Assembly (NCBI GenBank): GCA_015484715.1
Contig: WFUY01000129.1
Location: forward strand, 1-7,302
Length of the DNA stretch: 7,302 bases
From: Thermoflexales bacterium
GTDB taxonomy: Bacteria; Chloroflexota; Anaerolineae; S140-20
Direction: 5' to 3'
The notes below the pieces were generated by a model that did no database searches, was not told the origin of the DNA, and saw only the letters and a list, made by a program, of their open reading frames with translations. Below, one piece after another: positions 6,118-7,302 of the stretch (its first letter is position 1; every line of letters starts with the position of its first letter). The position numbers and the translations under genes are program-made.

Positions 6118-6960
6118 ATGGACGAACGCACCAAGATCACGGTTCCTAGGCTCCAACAGATGAAGCAGGAAGGCCGACCCATCACCATGCTCACCGCCTA
6201 CGACTACCCCACGGCGCTGCTGGTAGACCGGGCCGGCATTGACGTCATCCTGGTGGGCGACTCCCTAGGCATGGTCGTGCTGGGCTACGAGAGCACCCTG
6301 CCGGTGACGATGGACGAGATGATCCACCACTGCAAGGCGGTCCGACGGGGAGCCCATTACGCCCTGCTGGTAGGAGATATGCCCTTCATGTCCTACCAGA
6401 GCGAGGTCTACGAAGCGGTGAAGAACGCGGGCCGCTTCCTCAAGGAGGCCGGCATGGACGCGGTCAAGCTGGAGGGGGGACGGGACTACGTGCCCGTCGT
6501 CGAGGCCATCGTCCGGGCCGGCATTCCCGTGATGGGCCACATCGGCCTCACCCCCCAGTTCATCGCCCGGCTGGGCGGGTTCAAGGTCCAGGGCCGGACA
6601 GCCCAGGCGGCCCGGGCGCTGCTGGAGGACGCCAAGGCACTGGAGGCCGCCGGCTGCTTCGCCCTCGTCCTGGAGGCGATCCCCGACCGGGTGGCCGCCC
6701 GCATCACCGAGGCGGTCCGCATCCCCACCATCGGCATCGGGGCCGGCCCCCATTGCGACGGTCAGGTGCTGGTCACCCACGACCTCATCGGCCTCTTCGA
6801 CCGCTTCGTCCCCCGCTTCGTCAAGCAGTACACCAACATCGCCCGCCAGATCAGCGAAGCGCTGGCCCAGTACCGTCGGGAGGTGCTCGACGGCACCTTC
6901 CCCGGACCGGAGCACCGCTTCACCATCAAAGACGAGGAGTGGGAGGCCTTTGAAGGATGA
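6118..6960 (+). CDS. panB: 3-methyl-2-oxobutanoate hydroxymethyltransferase
   Basis: Transfers a hydroxymethyl group from 5,10-methylenetetrahydrofolate to 3-methyl-2-oxobutanoate, giving ketopantoate, the committed step to pantothenate and coenzyme A; cytoplasmic, a decameric TIM barrel in the family. The 280 residues are a normal length. Motifs: MLTAYDYPTA at 24-33, VGDSLGMVVLGY at 46-57 with Mg2+ ligand Asp48, LLVGDMPFMSY at 83-93 with Asp87, VKLEGG at 116-121 with Glu119, MGHIGLTPQ at 139-147, the catalytic-base region LEAIP with Glu186, and IGIGAGPHCDGQVLV further on. The start at 6118 has GAGGG at 6108-6112, 5 bases upstream. It overlaps the next gene by ATGA at 6957-6960, so the two are co-translated. 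Three GGTCA repeats (6081, 6098, 6111) and a 9-pair inverted repeat (6089-6097 with 6142-6150) surround the start region and may or may not be regulatory. Confidence 0.97.
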   Translation: MDERTKITVPRLQQMKQEGRPITMLTAYDYPTALLVDRAGIDVILVGDSLGMVVLGYESTLPVTMDEMIHHCKAVRRGAHYALLVGDMPFMSYQSEVYEAVKNAGRFLKEAGMDAVKLEGGRDYVPVVEAIVRAGIPVMGHIGLTPQFIARLGGFKVQGRTAQAARALLEDAKALEAAGCFALVLEAIPDRVAARITEAVRIPTIGIGAGPHCDGQVLVTHDLIGLFDRFVPRFVKQYTNIARQISEALAQYRREVLDGTFPGPEHRFTIKDEEWEAFEG

Positions 6961-7302
6961 GCGAGGAGTCTTCCCTGAAGGTCGCCGTCGTCGGAGCGGG
7001 GGCGATGGGCTCCCTCTTCGGCGGTCGGCTCTCGAAGGTCGCCTCCGTCTGGCTGGTGGACCCGTGGGAGGAACACGTGGCCACGATGCGACGGGAGGGG
7101 CTGCACTTGGTGACGCCCGAGGGCGACGAGGAGGTGATCCCCGTCCAGGCGACGACGGACCCAGGCCAGGTTCCCCCGTGCGACCTGGCCATCATCTTCG
7201 TCAAGGCCCACCAGACGGCCTGGGCGGCGGAACAGGCGGCCTGCCTGTTGACCCCGGACGGGCTGGCGCTGACGCTTCAGAACGGGTTGGGCAACGCCGA
7301 GG
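6957..7302 (+). CDS. panE: 2-dehydropantoate 2-reductase, 3'-truncated by window end
   Basis: NADPH-dependent reduction of ketopantoate to pantoate, the step directly after PanB. Only the first 115 residues of about 300-320 are in the window; the frame stays open to the edge. Visible: the Rossmann nucleotide-binding loop VAVVGAGAMGSLFGGRL at 9-25, a strand ending in VWLVDPWEEH where the NADPH specificity loop sits, DLAIIFVKAHQT at 76-87 with Lys83 at the position of the conserved family lysine, and LTLQNGLGN at 105-113 with Asn109 at the position of the conserved active-site Asn. The second-domain catalytic Lys and Glu lie beyond the window. The ATG at 6957 overlaps the panB stop by four bases, and GGAGGCC at 6941-6947 with GAAGG at 6952-6956 provides ribosome binding inside panB. 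The panB-panE order supports pantothenate biosynthesis over another ketoacid reductase of the family. Confidence 0.92.
   Translation, partial: MSEESSLKVAVVGAGAMGSLFGGRLSKVASVWLVDPWEEHVATMRREGLHLVTPEGDEEVIPVQATTDPGQVPPCDLAIIFVKAHQTAWAAEQAACLLTPDGLALTLQNGLGNAE

Overview
The window is a high-GC bacterial chromosome segment (about two thirds G+C by eye) carrying mostly housekeeping biosynthesis genes, all on the + strand. The protein style suggests Chloroflexota (Anaerolineae-like) or a similar thermotolerant environmental lineage: the CimA-type synthase, the TumE-like small protein, the atypical Nramp-fold transporter, and a dispersed ATTCGTG-type hairpin repeat. This placement rests on family resemblance only; no rRNA or other marker is present.

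Region 1 (1-3521) is branched-chain amino acid biosynthesis. A 5'-truncated citramalate synthase gene (cimA, <1-1539) and 3-isopropylmalate dehydrogenase (leuB, 2448-3521) belong to one pathway logic. CimA makes (R)-citramalate from pyruvate and acetyl-CoA, and LeuB-type dehydrogenases can oxidise both 3-isopropylmalate (leucine) and 3-methylmalate (citramalate route to 2-oxobutanoate and isoleucine). Wedged between them, in visibly lower-GC DNA, are a long imperfect hairpin repeat (1559-1635), a plausible sigma70 promoter (1689-1716) and a two-gene toxin-antitoxin-like module (1768-2097 and 2078-2446). The toxin-like stop lies one base before the leuB ATG, and leuB has no good ribosome binding site of its own.

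Region 2 (3522-4360) holds a strong hairpin with competing pairings after leuB, a small antibiotic-biosynthesis-monooxygenase-fold gene (3672-4004), and a non-coding stretch of about 350 bases rich in long complementary segments. I read that stretch as a structured 5' leader of the transporter gene. It matches no riboswitch class I can recognise and is the best candidate in the window for something undescribed. It also carries a perfect 12-base complement to the usual 16S rRNA 3' end with no correctly spaced start codon after it.

Region 3 (4361-5980) is a 539-residue polytopic membrane protein resembling the Nramp/SLC11 family but lacking the canonical metal-binding motifs. A good hairpin (6007-6045) ends this unit.

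Region 4 (6118-7302) starts the pantothenate branch. panB (ketopantoate hydroxymethyltransferase) overlaps the start of panE (ketopantoate reductase, truncated by the window end) by four bases. PanB draws on 3-methyl-2-oxobutanoate, the valine-pathway intermediate, so both ends of the window deal with branched-chain 2-oxo acid metabolism.
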